This document shows, piece by piece, positions 1 to 9,333 of a DNA stretch of 64,000 nt. Below the pieces are notes generated by a model that did no database searches, had not been told where the DNA came from, and was given only the letters and a program-made list of their open reading frames with translations. Position 1 is the first letter of the stretch. Each line of letters starts with the position of its first letter. Source of the DNA: Maridesulfovibrio sp. (lineage in GTDB: Bacteria; Desulfobacterota; Desulfovibrionia; Desulfovibrionales; Desulfovibrionaceae). A program made the translations under genes and the position numbers. The stretch spans positions 3,614,501 through 3,678,500 of the forward strand of contig NZ_OY780933.1 of assembly GCF_963676065.1 (NCBI RefSeq), written 5' to 3'.

Positions 1-1249
1 GAAACGGCAGCAATTCCCGCACACAGGAAAGGCGATAACTCCGGGTTGATACCCATGTGATCAAGGCTTCAAAAGAAAGCTTATGCTCATCTGTAGAAAA
101 ATCTTCCATCCTTTTAAGCAGTTCAGGATGAAGATTACGTAAAAATTCCTCTACGGAAAGTTCAGCCCGATTACCGAATTCTTCAGCCAAATTCGGAACC
201 CTTTTCTGTAAGTCCTCATCCAACTCACTGAGCTTCAAGTATTTATCAACAGCATGAACCATAGAATCGCCAAGAAATGAGACATCCGCCTGCCATTCAG
301 CCGGCCCTGTGAAACCGGGCTTAAAACGATTCACATCCGTTGCCAGAGGGAGGTAGAAAATATTATCAAACCCCTTGCCGCGCATGATCTCAAGATTGCC
401 GGCATCATAAGTAAATATGGCGGTTAAATCCGGTAAGACATCAGTGTAGCGATAAAGGATGAGATGCGGATTATCTACAAACCATGAAGCCAGAGGGAGC
501 TTCATTTTAAGCAGCAGATCGGTCAGTTTACCTTCCCGGTCAACACCGAAATGATTCACTGTGAGAGCGAAATCTGGTTTGAATTCGGCTACGGTTCGCA
601 GCAGATCTTCAACGAATCCCTCACGTACAGTATCGCCCATACCAATATCAACACTGCGGAATTCTATACCCAATCTTTCAAGGGCTGAGGTTATTTCAGC
701 GGTCAAAAAATATGGACGGTGGAAAAAAAGTACTCTGGGCTTTGCATTACGGAATTTGGGATATGCCATCTCGTCCCAGAAATTTACGGGCGCGGAATCT
801 TTTTCATCCGCAATTGTATTTGCAAGGGAGGTATACCATTCACGATCCAGCCGTAGATATAAAGGAATCTTCACCAGCTCAAGGGGAACATTGCCATTAG
901 CTGCACGCCAATCACGTACCTGCTCCAGAACACGCGCCGGTTCGCCACTCAGCCAAGTTACCTGCGGATGATTACGAAATCTATCGGCACCGGAAACTTC
1001 CGCTATCAACGGGTCATTATCCAACACCGCAACCGGCCCTGATTTCAGCAATTCATCGAGGCAAACACCAAGGCCCGCACCGATTAGAACCGGTAGCCTT
1101 CCTGTCGTTGTGGATTGTGCAAGACCGCGTTCCCGCTCGGCTCCTTTGCGCCCCCAGAGATGCCATTTCTTGCCCTCAATGTGGATACGTACATCAGCAA
1201 CACGATCCTGATCCATCACAGGCTCAACAGTATAAGATCTTTTTGACAT
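1..1249 (-). CDS. CgeB-like glycosyltransferase, partial (3' end outside window)
   Basis: The minus frame is open from ATG at 1249 to the left edge, so the C-terminus is missing. The protein starts [18 protein letters not shown] middle segment ([70 protein letters not shown]) has the Rossmann-like pattern of CgeB/DUF3880 glycosyltransferases, which transfer sugars to surface or spore polymers. The acceptor cannot be read from the sequence. The start is the first ATG of a long open frame. A positive-strand reading of 561-971 is an overlapping shadow. The family call is fairly firm; the substrate is unknown. Confidence 0.75.
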   Translation of the reverse strand, partial: MSKRSYTVEPVMDQDRVADVRIHIEGKKWHLWGRKGAERERGLAQSTTTGRLPVLIGAGLGVCLDELLKSGPVAVLDNDPLIAEVSGADRFRNHPQVTWLSGEPARVLEQVRDWRAANGNVPLELVKIPLYLRLDREWYTSLANTIADEKDSAPVNFWDEMAYPKFRNAKPRVLFFHRPYFLTAEITSALERLGIEFRSVDIGMGDTVREGFVEDLLRTVAEFKPDFALTVNHFGVDREGKLTDLLLKMKLPLASWFVDNPHLILYRYTDVLPDLTAIFTYDAGNLEIMRGKGFDNIFYLPLATDVNRFKPGFTGPAEWQADVSFLGDSMVHAVDKYLKLSELDEDLQKRVPNLAEEFGNRAELSVEEFLRNLHPELLKRMEDFSTDEHKLSFEALITWVSTRSYRLSCVRELLPF

Positions 1250-1404
1250 ATTAATTATGTATGTCATTACAGCCTGCTGTGACAATGCCTGAACGGGATT
1301 TTTTTGAATCCGCGTTGAACAGTTTGCAGCCCACCCGTTCTTTGGTTATAGCTGCCCCAGACACTTTGAAACAAAATCTTAATTTTTATATATAAGAGCC
1401 TAAT

Positions 1405-2097
1405 ATGAAAGATAAAAATATAACAACTGAAAGCAAAATAACATTTCTGGACATGGAAAAATGGGAACGGGCCGAACATTTTAATTTCTTCCAGTCCATG
1501 CGCAACAGTCAATACGGCTTCACCGTGCAGCAGGATGTAACTGAACTGCTTGCCTACCGTAAGAATCAAAATACGACATCAGACAAGCTGCGTTTCTCGG
1601 ATATGCTCTATTATCTGGCTACCCTTGCGGGAAATAAAATACCAGAACTGCGTACCCGCATCGTCGATGGTAAACCCGCCATTTATGATGTGATCCACCC
1701 TGCTTTCACCTATATTCCAAAAGGAAGAAACCTGCATGCCAACTGCCTGTGCAGGTTAGGGCGCGACTTTAAAGAGACCTCGGCAAATATCGATAGCGCC
1801 CGTCAATCTGCGGACGAAAATCCTTCGCTCACCCCTGCGGGTGGAGAACAACCGAACCTGTTCTATTTCAGCGTGGTAAACGGGATATCTTTCACTTCCG
1901 CCAGCAATCCATGGGGCGATTGCAATGTGGATTCAGTACCTAGAATTCTTTTCGGACATATCACAGAAAACGAATCCGGCAGAAAATTTATGCCCGTAAC
2001 GGCGGAAGCTCTTCACGGCCTGATGGATGGCAAACATTTCGGAGATTTCTTCAAAATTTTCGATGAGATGTGCAGAAAACCGGAAGATTATCTATAA
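1405..2097 (+). CDS. Chloramphenicol acetyltransferase-like (CAT fold) acetyltransferase
   Basis: A 230-aa protein of typical CAT length. Residues 18-35 (EKWERAEHFNFFQSM) match the CAT N-terminal region, and residues 92-104 resemble its WDSVHPCYT block. The ISFTSA motif near 161-166 holds the active-site serine region. LHGLMDG (203-209) corresponds to the HHxxxDG motif: His204 takes the place of the catalytic histidine and Asp208 of the structural aspartate. CAT enzymes are trimers that acetylate a hydroxyl with acetyl-CoA. The first His of the usual HH pair is Leu here, so chloramphenicol need not be the substrate. No resistance-associated mobile element is next to it. The gene converges with the GIY-YIG gene. 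Confidence 0.8.
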   Translation: MKDKNITTESKITFLDMEKWERAEHFNFFQSMRNSQYGFTVQQDVTELLAYRKNQNTTSDKLRFSDMLYYLATLAGNKIPELRTRIVDGKPAIYDVIHPAFTYIPKGRNLHANCLCRLGRDFKETSANIDSARQSADENPSLTPAGGEQPNLFYFSVVNGISFTSASNPWGDCNVDSVPRILFGHITENESGRKFMPVTAEALHGLMDGKHFGDFFKIFDEMCRKPEDYL

Positions 2098-2115
2098 GCA
2101 CCCCAAAACCGCACT

Positions 2116-2394
2116 TCAGGATGAAGTTGAAGCTTCGTCCTGAGCGGCCAAGTCCTTAAGAAATGCCACTTTCTGCTCCGCCCGTTTCTGCTTAACAGCA
2201 TATTCAGCGCGATAGGCAGCACGCTTGTCCGCAAAGGCTTCATAGACTTCCATAGCGGCGGGAAGACGACAGCGGGTATACTTCGCTCCGGTCCCGGAAT
2301 TATGCTCTTTCAGCCGACGCTCAGGATCAGTGGTTACTCCGCAATATAAAGAATTATCGCTGCACCGCAGCAGATAGACATACCATGTACTCAT
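2116..2394 (-). CDS. GIY-YIG domain protein (UPF0213/YhbQ-like)
   Basis: A 92-aa protein consisting almost entirely of one GIY-YIG nuclease domain. WYVYLLRCSDNSLYCGVT near the N-terminus is the GIY...YIG motif, followed by the conserved Arg in DPERRLKEHN and by GAKYTR. Length and layout match the small UPF0213 proteins, whose cellular role is poorly defined; some relatives cleave damaged or structured DNA. It ends in a short Ser/Thr/Glu tail. It lies 18 bp from the convergent acetyltransferase gene and has no clear operon partner. Confidence 0.85.
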   Translation of the reverse strand: MSTWYVYLLRCSDNSLYCGVTTDPERRLKEHNSGTGAKYTRCRLPAAMEVYEAFADKRAAYRAEYAVKQKRAEQKVAFLKDLAAQDEASTSS

Positions 2395-2559
2395 CAGTCA
2401 AACACCACTCCTACAATAACTATACTCAAAGCCATAGATAAGATAATATAAAAGCCAGCAATCAAAAAAACATACTGTTCCAACTTAGTTGTTTCTCCAC
2501 AATATCGACATAAACACTAAAAAATGACATCTAATTATATTAAACCGAAAAGGAAAGTC

Positions 2560-3297
2560 ATGCGTTTTTGTATCTCTTTACTATTCACAATATTCTTCCT
2601 GCTGAACCCGGAAATCAGCCCCGCGTCTTCCCTAAAACTCATAACAGGGAACTGGGAGCCATATTCAAGTTCAGACCCTGAAAAGCCGGGAATAACCACG
2701 GAAATAGTACGGGCTGCCTTCGATGCTGTTGGAATAGAAACCACATTGACGTTTTATCCTTGGGCCAGATGTGAAAAAATGATCCAACGCGGCATGGATG
2801 TCGTTGCATTTCCGTATGTTCAAACAGCAGAACGTGAAAAGTTTGCTTTATTTTCAAAGCCCATATTAACTGAACGTACATACCTGTATTATTCAAAACG
2901 TCACATGAAAGATTTTGACTTTACCGACTATAAATCACTGCGAAAATATAGAATTGGAACACTAAACGGATTTGTTCATCAAGAATTTTTCAAAAAAAAC
3001 AATGTACCTGCAACCGCTGTAAAGGACAACACCGCCGCACTGAGAATGCTATTAATGAACCGGCTTCAATTATTTCCTATTAATAGTCTGGTTGCGGAAA
3101 AAGAATTGAAGAAAAATTTTTCAGTTAAAAAAGACGAAATCAGACACACCAAAACACCTATGTATGAAGTTCCCCTCAAACTGATGGTCTCCAATCTCAA
3201 CCCGCAAGCCCATAGTGTTTTTTCGCAGTTCTCCAAGGGTATGTCTATTCTTCGCCGCAAAGGGACTGTCGATAAAATTTTAAAGAAATATAAATAA
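2560..3297 (+). CDS. Periplasmic solute-binding protein, SBP_bac_3 type
   Basis: The start is taken at ATG 2560 because AGGAAAG lies directly upstream and the protein then opens with a signal peptide (MRFCISLLFTIFFLLNP, likely cut after PAS). An in-frame ATG at 2524 would put charged residues ahead of it. The mature part (LKLITGNWEPYSS, GITTEIVRAAFDAVGIE, FYPWARCEKMIQRGMDVVAFPY) follows the polar amino acid-binding fold of family 3 solute-binding proteins. No permease or ATPase is adjacent, as in many Desulfovibrionaceae where such proteins stand alone and may serve in sensing. The gene is visibly more A/T-rich than its neighbours. Confidence 0.8.
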   Translation: MRFCISLLFTIFFLLNPEISPASSLKLITGNWEPYSSSDPEKPGITTEIVRAAFDAVGIETTLTFYPWARCEKMIQRGMDVVAFPYVQTAEREKFALFSKPILTERTYLYYSKRHMKDFDFTDYKSLRKYRIGTLNGFVHQEFFKKNNVPATAVKDNTAALRMLLMNRLQLFPINSLVAEKELKKNFSVKKDEIRHTKTPMYEVPLKLMVSNLNPQAHSVFSQFSKGMSILRRKGTVDKILKKYK

Positions 3298-3486
3298 ACA
3301 ATATCGTATACGAGGCGTTGACTATCAACTGATTTCACTTGCTTTCTGAGCCCTATCCATATAATTTGTTTCGCTTACTCAGTCCATGACCACCAAACGT
3401 TTTTTTATACGTTTTGTGTATTTATATAAGACATTTCTTTAAATTTCTGCCTTTATGATAGGGTGACAGCCCCGCCCGGAGAAACG

Positions 3487-5481
3487 ATGCCCAGAATAAC
3501 TATTTCATCACTAGAAAAATCTTATAACGGGGAAGATCTTTTCAGCGATCTTTCATTTGAAGTGAACGCCGGAATGCGTCTTGCCGTAGCCGGACCGAAC
3601 GGTTGTGGTAAATCCACCCTGCTTAAACTCATTGCAGGAAAGATAAAACCGGATGCAGGAACGCTTTCCATTTCCAAGGGTGCGCGACTCGGTTATGTGG
3701 CTCAGGAACTGACCGGTGAAATACTCGAAAACACCCTGCTCAGCTGGGTACTCTCCGCGTTGCCTTCATGGAATAATCTTTGGGCGCAATGGGAAGAAGC
3801 CGGCCAGAAGAACGATCAGGCTCTTATGGAAAGGCTTTCCGAAAAACAGGCTGAACTCGAACACCAGTTCGGTTATAATCCCGAACACAAAGCCCGCACC
3901 ATCCTGACCGGACTGGGGTTTTCCGAACACGCTATGCTCAGCAAAATCAAGGAACTTTCCGGCGGCTGGCGTGAACGCGCTAAACTGGGACGCGTCCTCC
4001 TTCAGGGTGCGGACCTGCTGCTCCTTGACGAACCGACCAACCACCTTGACCTTGAAGCTGTGGAATGGCTGGAAAGTTACCTGCTCTCATTTCGCGGCGC
4101 CGTGGTTTATGTAGCGCATGACCGTATTTTTCTTGATAAAGTAGGCACGCATGTCCTCTTTCTCGGGTCCGGACGCCCTACGGTGCGACGCGGCAATTTC
4201 ACCGAATTTCTGAAATGGCAGGCCGAAAACGCAGAACAGCGGAGCCGCGAAGCCGCCAAGCTTTCCGCACGTATTGAAGCAGAAAACTCATACATCAACC
4301 GCTTCCGGGTCAAAGCCCGTAAGGCAGCGCAGGCTCAGTCGAAGATCAAAAAAGTTGAGAAGATGTCCAAGGAGCTGAATAAGATTCAGGGAGAGGCGGA
4401 TCTCAACCGTTCCGGCCGGACTTTAAGCTTCCGTCTGCCGCCAACCTCCCGTGGGGATAAAGCAGCCATCAGCGTGGTTGATCTCGAATTTTCCTATGAC
4501 GGTAAACCGCCATCCATATGGCCCCTGCTCAACTTTCAACTATTCAGGGGAAAAAAAGTAGCTCTGGCCGCACCCAACGGAGCCGGTAAATCAACCCTGC
4601 TCAAGGTAATTATGGGTAAGCTGGAAGCGAATTCGGGCTTTGCCAAGATTGGACAGAACACATCCATGGCCTATTTCAGCCAGCACCAAAGCGAGATCCT
4701 GCGCGAAGAAGCAACTGCTCTTTCAGAAATACGCCGCCTGTGCGACCCTGATACAACCGAAGAACAGCTGAAAAGTGTTCTGGGACTATTCCTGCTTGGC
4801 GAAGGATACTTCGAACGTAGAGTTTCCGCTCTTTCCGGTGGAGAGAAGAACAGGTTGATTCTCGCTTCACTATTCCTTTCGCGGGCCAACCTGCTCATTC
4901 TTGACGAACCTACCAACCATCTGGACTTAGAAAGCCGCGAAGGGTTGATCAGAGCTTTAAAAGATTATGACGGAACTCTTTTCTTTGTTGCGCATGACCG
5001 CTACCTGCTAGGTGAAGTTGCAGATGAAATCTGGGCTTTGACCGACTCCGGCATTGAAACTTTCTTCTCATTTAATGAATACGATAAACATCGTAAGGAA
5101 ACGCTCGCGGCTCCAGCTGAGCGTTCGGAAAAAAGCGAAGCAGACGAGAGCTACAAACCTGCCAAGCGCAAGCTCAGCAAGGAAGATAAGCGGAAACAGG
5201 CAGAAATCCGCAACACTCTTTATAAAGAATTAAAGCCCAAGACCGCAGAGTACGAAAAACTCGAAAAAGATCTCGAAAAGACTCTTGAAGATCAGGCGGT
5301 CATGGAAGAACAGCTCAACGATCCCGAACTGTATAACGACGGCGCCGCAGCGGTGGAACTGAATTCACGCTACACTGAAACCTGCTCATGGGCCGACGAA
5401 CTGATGGAAAAGATGGCCGTTCTCGAAGAAGAAATTGCCGAACTGGAAGAACGCAAAAAGCAACTTTTGGAAGATAACTAA
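3487..5481 (+). CDS. ABC-F family ATPase (Uup/YheS-like)
   Basis: About 664 aa with two ABC cassettes in tandem and no membrane segments, the layout of ABC-F translation factors. Cassette 1 has Walker A GPNGCGKST near residue 36, signature LSGGWRER near 157 and Walker B LLLLDEPTNHLDL. Cassette 2 has APNGAGKST near 362, LSGGEKNRL near 449 and LLILDEPTNHLDL. The arginine/lysine-rich linker between them is the interdomain region that reaches into the ribosome. The last 100 residues form a charged coiled coil as in Uup/YheS. ATG 3487 is preferred over a GTG at 3463 because GGAG lies 5 nt upstream. The exact subfamily is uncertain. Confidence 0.9.
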   Translation: MPRITISSLEKSYNGEDLFSDLSFEVNAGMRLAVAGPNGCGKSTLLKLIAGKIKPDAGTLSISKGARLGYVAQELTGEILENTLLSWVLSALPSWNNLWAQWEEAGQKNDQALMERLSEKQAELEHQFGYNPEHKARTILTGLGFSEHAMLSKIKELSGGWRERAKLGRVLLQGADLLLLDEPTNHLDLEAVEWLESYLLSFRGAVVYVAHDRIFLDKVGTHVLFLGSGRPTVRRGNFTEFLKWQAENAEQRSREAAKLSARIEAENSYINRFRVKARKAAQAQSKIKKVEKMSKELNKIQGEADLNRSGRTLSFRLPPTSRGDKAAISVVDLEFSYDGKPPSIWPLLNFQLFRGKKVALAAPNGAGKSTLLKVIMGKLEANSGFAKIGQNTSMAYFSQHQSEILREEATALSEIRRLCDPDTTEEQLKSVLGLFLLGEGYFERRVSALSGGEKNRLILASLFLSRANLLILDEPTNHLDLESREGLIRALKDYDGTLFFVAHDRYLLGEVADEIWALTDSGIETFFSFNEYDKHRKETLAAPAERSEKSEADESYKPAKRKLSKEDKRKQAEIRNTLYKELKPKTAEYEKLEKDLEKTLEDQAVMEEQLNDPELYNDGAAAVELNSRYTETCSWADELMEKMAVLEEEIAELEERKKQLLEDN

Positions 5482-5555
5482 GGTGCTTCCCTGTAATCAA
5501 TTTTTCAAAAAATTTTAACAATCTAAACTATTTAGTTTGTTAACTCTGCACGATA

Positions 5556-5972
5556 ATGGCCAAAAAAAATCCAATCGAAGTTGTAGCCGGAGTCATCTGG
5601 AAAGACGGGCTTTTTCTTTCCGCTGAACGCCCTGCCGGCAAGGATTACGCCGGATGGTGGGAGTTTCCCGGCGGCAAAGTCGAAAAGGATGAGTCTCTGG
5701 CCGATGCCCTTATCCGCGAATTGCAGGAAGAACTGGGTATAACCGCTACAAGCTTTGACTTCTGGATAGAAAAAACTGTAGAGTACCCCGAATATACAGT
5801 ACACTTAAATTTTTTCGACATCTGGGAATTTACCGGTCAAGTTGCTTCACTGGAAAATCAACGTTTTGAATGGTTTGACCTGACCGCCATGCGCGATGTT
5901 AAATTCCTGCCCGTCAATTACGAAATCCTTGAAATGCTGAAAGAACGTGAAAGCGTTCTCCGTAATAAATGA
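5556..5972 (+). CDS. mutT: MutT-type Nudix hydrolase (8-oxo-dGTP diphosphatase)
   Basis: A 138-aa protein with a full Nudix box: the GGKVEKDES segment followed by REL and QEELGI fits GX5EX7REUXEEXGU. The preceding WWEFPGG and VVAGVI are typical of MutT, which hydrolyses 8-oxo-dGTP to 8-oxo-dGMP and so keeps oxidised guanine out of DNA. Length is normal for MutT. It lies 74 bp after the ABC-F gene on the same strand; no terminator is obvious between them. Substrate assignment is by family only. Confidence 0.85.
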   Translation: MAKKNPIEVVAGVIWKDGLFLSAERPAGKDYAGWWEFPGGKVEKDESLADALIRELQEELGITATSFDFWIEKTVEYPEYTVHLNFFDIWEFTGQVASLENQRFEWFDLTAMRDVKFLPVNYEILEMLKERESVLRNK

Positions 5973-6011
5973 AAACCTCACACAGTCTGCTACTCAACAG
6001 TGGCAAAGCCC

Positions 6012-6101
6012 TACTAAAAGTTTTTGATGAGTCCAGAGAATTTTTTTACAAAAATTTTCACTGGCCCTCGGAGAGGCTGTCGGCAGACCCGCCGGAGGCA
6101 C
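6012..6101. repeat. Degenerate dispersed GCCTCCGGCGG element upstream of metF
   Basis: Read on the minus strand this segment starts GCCTCCGGCGG (6089-6099) and ends with CAAAAACTTTTAGTA (about 6010-6025). These are the two ends of an intergenic element seen again near 15337, 39583 and, in part, 61388. The middle contains an imperfect stem (GCCTCTCCGAGGGCC). The CCGCCGGAGGC end lies about 15 nt before the metF start codon, as in the copy ahead of the MATE gene at 15332. Confidence 0.5.
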
Positions 6102-6113
6102 ACAGGAGACACC

Positions 6114-6986
6114 ATGAAGATTATCGATTTAATAAATAAAAACGAACAGTTCATCTCGCTGGAATTCTTTCCCCCCAAGGACCGTGAATCGTGGCCTAAA
6201 TTCTTTGAAGTAGTGAACAAGCTCAAAGTACTGAATCCCCTATTTGCCTCTGTTACTTACGGCGCAGGTGGCGGAACTCAAGACAATTCACTTGAAATTG
6301 TCAAAAGAATGAAGCAGGATGCGGCGATTGAGCCTCTCGCACACCTAACCTGCGTTGGTGCCAGCCCTGAAAACATCAGTAAATTTGTATCCGCTCTTCA
6401 GGAAGCGGGTGTTGAGAACATCCTTGCCCTGCGTGGCGATGCCCCGGCGGACGACAAGGATTTTGATTTCAACACCCAGACTTTCAAGCATGGTTCCGAC
6501 CTCGTTACTTACGTAAAACGTGAGCATCCCGGCGTGGGAGTTGCCGTGGCAGGATACCCGGAAGCACATCTGGAATCTCCTTCTATCAAAGAAGATTTCA
6601 AATGGATGAAGTACAAAATCGCCCAGGGTGGAGAGTTCATCATCACCCAGCTCTTTTTTGATAACCGGGTTTATTTTGATTTCTGTGACAGGCTTAAAGG
6701 CATGGGAATTGACGTTCCTGTAGTACCCGGAGTACTGCCCATCATGAGCCTCAAATCCGCGAAATTCATTCTTTCCCTGTGCGGAGCGGCCATTCCCGGA
6801 AAATTTCTCAGCGCTCTTGAAAAAGCACACAAAGAAGGCGGCGATGACGCAGTTTACAAACTGGGCATTGAGTTTGCTACCAGACAGGCTCAGGAACTGC
6901 TTGACGGAGGTGCACCGGGAGTTCATCTCTATACCTTGAATAGAGCCAAGGCATGCCTTGAAATAGGTCAGGCTCTCAAATTTTAA
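6114..6986 (+). CDS. metF: 5,10-methylenetetrahydrofolate reductase
   Basis: A 290-aa flavoprotein that reduces methylene-THF to methyl-THF for methionine synthesis. ISLEFFPPKDRESW near residue 13 holds the conserved catalytic Glu of the MTHFR family. VTYGAGGG and LTCVGASPENI follow, then LALRGDAP (flavin/folate site), GVAVAGYPEAH, and the C-terminal block GGEFIITQLFFDN with VPGVLPI. The start at 6114 has AGGAG 5 nt upstream; a longer reading back to 6024 would run through the repeat element. Length matches bacterial MetF without a regulatory domain. In Desulfovibrionaceae it could also serve one-carbon flow in a Wood-Ljungdahl-like branch (inference). Confidence 0.93.
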   Translation: MKIIDLINKNEQFISLEFFPPKDRESWPKFFEVVNKLKVLNPLFASVTYGAGGGTQDNSLEIVKRMKQDAAIEPLAHLTCVGASPENISKFVSALQEAGVENILALRGDAPADDKDFDFNTQTFKHGSDLVTYVKREHPGVGVAVAGYPEAHLESPSIKEDFKWMKYKIAQGGEFIITQLFFDNRVYFDFCDRLKGMGIDVPVVPGVLPIMSLKSAKFILSLCGAAIPGKFLSALEKAHKEGGDDAVYKLGIEFATRQAQELLDGGAPGVHLYTLNRAKACLEIGQALKF

Positions 6987-7083
6987 TACGGCTATTGTAT
7001 AGGCAATCCATATTATTGCCGAGTGTGAATAACATACAAACCGGACTGCCGATGGTCCGGGTTAAGAATACGGAGGTTTAGCT

Positions 7084-8112
7084 ATGAGTACCAAAAATCC
7101 CAGAGTTGCTGTTGTAGGAGCCACAGGCGCGGTTGGACGTGAAATGCTCAAAGTTCTTGAGCAGCGCGACTTCCCCGCATCCGAAGTTGTACCTTTTTCT
7201 TCCGCACGTTCCGCCGGAACCAAAGTTCCTTACAAAGGTGAAGAGCTGACCGTTATCGAGCTGAAAGAAGATTCCTTTGAAGGTTTCGATATTGCTCTTT
7301 TCTCCGCAGGCGGCAGTACCTCCGAAAAATTCGCTCCCCTTGCAGCCAAAGCAGGTTGCGTTGTGGTCGATAACTCCAGTGCATGGAGAATGGACCCCAA
7401 AGTTCCCCTCGTTGTTCCTGAAGTCAACCCGGAAGATCTTGACTGGCATCCCGGCATCATCGCCAACCCCAACTGTTCCACAATCCAGATGGTTGTTGCG
7501 CTGAAACCCATCCACGATGCCGCGAAGATCAAACGCATTGTAGTTTCCACTTATCAGGCTGTTTCCGGAACAGGACAGAAAGCCATCACCGAACTGGAAA
7601 CTCAGGTCAGCAGACTTTTTAATGGTAAAGACGTTATCCCCAGTGCATACCCGCACCAGATAGCCTTCAACTGTCTGCCGCACATCGATGTTTTCATGGA
7701 TAATGGTTACACTAAAGAAGAAATGAAGATGGTCAACGAAACCAAGAAAATCATGGGTGACGACTCCATCAAACTGACAGCCACCACTGTCCGTGTGCCT
7801 GTTTTCTACAGCCACTCCGAATCAGTTAACATCGAAACTGAAAAGAAAGTAACAGTTGAGGAATGCCGCAACCTGCTTTCCAATTTCCCCAGTATAACCG
7901 TAATGGATTTTCCTGAAAAGAATCTCTATCCTATGGCTATCGACTGCGCGGGCGAAGATGATGTTTACGTAGGACGTATCCGTGAAGATGAAACCATCGA
8001 GAACGGCCTTAATCTGTGGATCGTTTCCGATAATATCCGTAAGGGCGCAGCACTCAACACAGTACAGATCGCCGAGACCCTGATTGCCCGTGATCTGGTC
8101 CGTGTAAAATAA
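7084..8112 (+). CDS. asd: Aspartate-semialdehyde dehydrogenase
   Basis: A 342-aa cytoplasmic enzyme reducing aspartyl-phosphate to aspartate semialdehyde for lysine, threonine and methionine synthesis. VAVVGATGAVGREML is the NADP-binding loop. SAGGSTSEKFAPLA is typical, and NPNCSTIQ carries the catalytic Cys131. TYQAVSGTGQKAI and RVPVFYSHSESV carry substrate-binding residues and the active-site His. GGAGG precedes the ATG. It follows metF after about 100 bp, a pairing consistent with methionine metabolism, and ends in a strong terminator. Confidence 0.95.
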   Translation: MSTKNPRVAVVGATGAVGREMLKVLEQRDFPASEVVPFSSARSAGTKVPYKGEELTVIELKEDSFEGFDIALFSAGGSTSEKFAPLAAKAGCVVVDNSSAWRMDPKVPLVVPEVNPEDLDWHPGIIANPNCSTIQMVVALKPIHDAAKIKRIVVSTYQAVSGTGQKAITELETQVSRLFNGKDVIPSAYPHQIAFNCLPHIDVFMDNGYTKEEMKMVNETKKIMGDDSIKLTATTVRVPVFYSHSESVNIETEKKVTVEECRNLLSNFPSITVMDFPEKNLYPMAIDCAGEDDVYVGRIREDETIENGLNLWIVSDNIRKGAALNTVQIAETLIARDLVRVK

Positions 8113-8151
8113 GACCAGCACGAAACTTTATATAAGTTCCGTAAAAAGCAG

Positions 8152-8188
8152 AAGCGGTGAAGTTGTATCTCGACTTCACCGCTTTTTA
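8152..8188 (+). terminator. Rho-independent terminator of asd
   Basis: AGCGGTGAAGT pairs perfectly with ACTTCACCGCT around a short loop, followed by TTTTT. It sits 40 bp behind the asd stop codon. Confidence 0.9.
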
Positions 8189-8319
8189 TTATGCATTCCC
8201 TACTTGCGAAATCACGCCCTTTGGCGATAATGTATCCGGGCTTTGCGGAAGTGGGATTCCCGAAGCTTATGGCGGTTATGCTCCCCTAACGGGTATAGAT
8301 AAATTTACGGAGTCCGGAA

Positions 8320-9270
8320 TTGATTAAAAAAGTAGACAGTAATGAATATATTGATGCCATGCTTTCGGCCATGCGTGCGGGAACTGAAAAAGTCTGTGCA
8401 TTTTATGAGCACCGCATAGGATTGGTCTGCACCGATCCCAAACTCATGCTCATGCCGTGGGATGACCACCTTGTCCATCGCGGTGACGGTGTGTTTGAAA
8501 CCATGAAATTCGTGGACGGTAAACTGTACCAGCTTGAACCGCACATGCGCCGCATGAAGCGTTCCGCCCGGACAATCAATCTGGAACCGCCCTGCTCATG
8601 GGACGAACTGAGCAATATCATTCTGGAAGTGGCTGGTGCTTCAGGTGTTGAATCCGGTCTGGTACGAGTGCTGCTGGGACGCGGTCCCGGAGGGTTCGGC
8701 ATTGATCCTTATGAATGCCCGGTCCCGTCACTCTATATCGTAGTGTACAAACACGAGCCCAGACCCGATGCATGGTTTGAAAAAGGTGTAACCGCTTTCA
8801 GAAGCAAAGTTCCAGCCAAACAACCATATCTGGCAACAATCAAATCCATCGACTACCTGCCCAACGTGCTGATGAAAATCAATGCCAAGGAAGAAGGTTT
8901 CGATGTGCCTTTCTGCTTCGACAGCCTTAATTTCCTCGCTGAGGGAGCCACGGAAAATGTCTGCATAGTCAGTCAGGACGGAAAGCTATACACCCCTAAA
9001 TTCACCAACTCTCTGGCCGGAACCACCATTGCCCGCGCCATCCAGCTTATTGAAGATGAGATTGAAGTGGATTTCAGGGCCATCTCCGAAGATGACATCC
9101 TGCTGGCAAAAGAAGTCATCCTCTGCGGCACGTCCATCGACGCTGTTGGGGTTGTCCGCTTTAATAAAAAGCCTATTCATGATGTCCGCCCCGGACCTAT
9201 AAGCAAACGCATGCGCGAATTGCTGCAAAAAGACCTGCATGAGACAGGAACACCAATCATAAAAAGCTAA
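8320..9270 (+). CDS. PLP-dependent class IV aminotransferase (BCAT/ADC-lyase family)
   Basis: A 316-aa member of fold type IV aminotransferases. DDHLVHRGDGVFETMKF (around 47-63) is the family N-terminal signature, KSIDYLPN near 180 carries the PLP-binding lysine, and FDSLNFLAEGATENVCIV is the conserved C-terminal cofactor loop; SLAGTTIARAI follows. Members include branched-chain aminotransferases, D-amino acid aminotransferases and aminodeoxychorismate lyases, and the sequence alone does not separate them. The start is TTG at 8320 with GGAG 7 nt upstream; the first ATG would remove conserved N-terminal sequence. Monocistronic, bounded by terminators. Confidence 0.85.
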   Translation: MIKKVDSNEYIDAMLSAMRAGTEKVCAFYEHRIGLVCTDPKLMLMPWDDHLVHRGDGVFETMKFVDGKLYQLEPHMRRMKRSARTINLEPPCSWDELSNIILEVAGASGVESGLVRVLLGRGPGGFGIDPYECPVPSLYIVVYKHEPRPDAWFEKGVTAFRSKVPAKQPYLATIKSIDYLPNVLMKINAKEEGFDVPFCFDSLNFLAEGATENVCIVSQDGKLYTPKFTNSLAGTTIARAIQLIEDEIEVDFRAISEDDILLAKEVILCGTSIDAVGVVRFNKKPIHDVRPGPISKRMRELLQKDLHETGTPIIKS

Positions 9271-9276
9271 AATTAA

Positions 9277-9309
9277 GGCCGTGAATCCAGCTGGATTCAC
9301 GGCCCTTTT
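9277..9309. terminator. Bidirectional terminator between convergent genes
   Basis: GGCCGTGAATCCAG pairs with CTGGATTCACGGCC with almost no loop and is followed by CTTTT on the plus strand. It lies between the aminotransferase gene and the converging cbiL gene, so it can serve both. Confidence 0.85.
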
Positions 9310-9333
9310 AAATTAGCTGCAAAAAATTTCCGT

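Noticed and set aside
6012..6113. SAM- or SAH-type riboswitch ahead of metF
   Set aside because: The hairpins here are explained by the dispersed GCCTCCGGCGG element; no conserved riboswitch core could be read.
7078..7815. Long minus-strand frame inside asd
   Set aside because: It is a shadow of asd: no ribosome site, no recognisable domain and a composition dictated by the coding strand.
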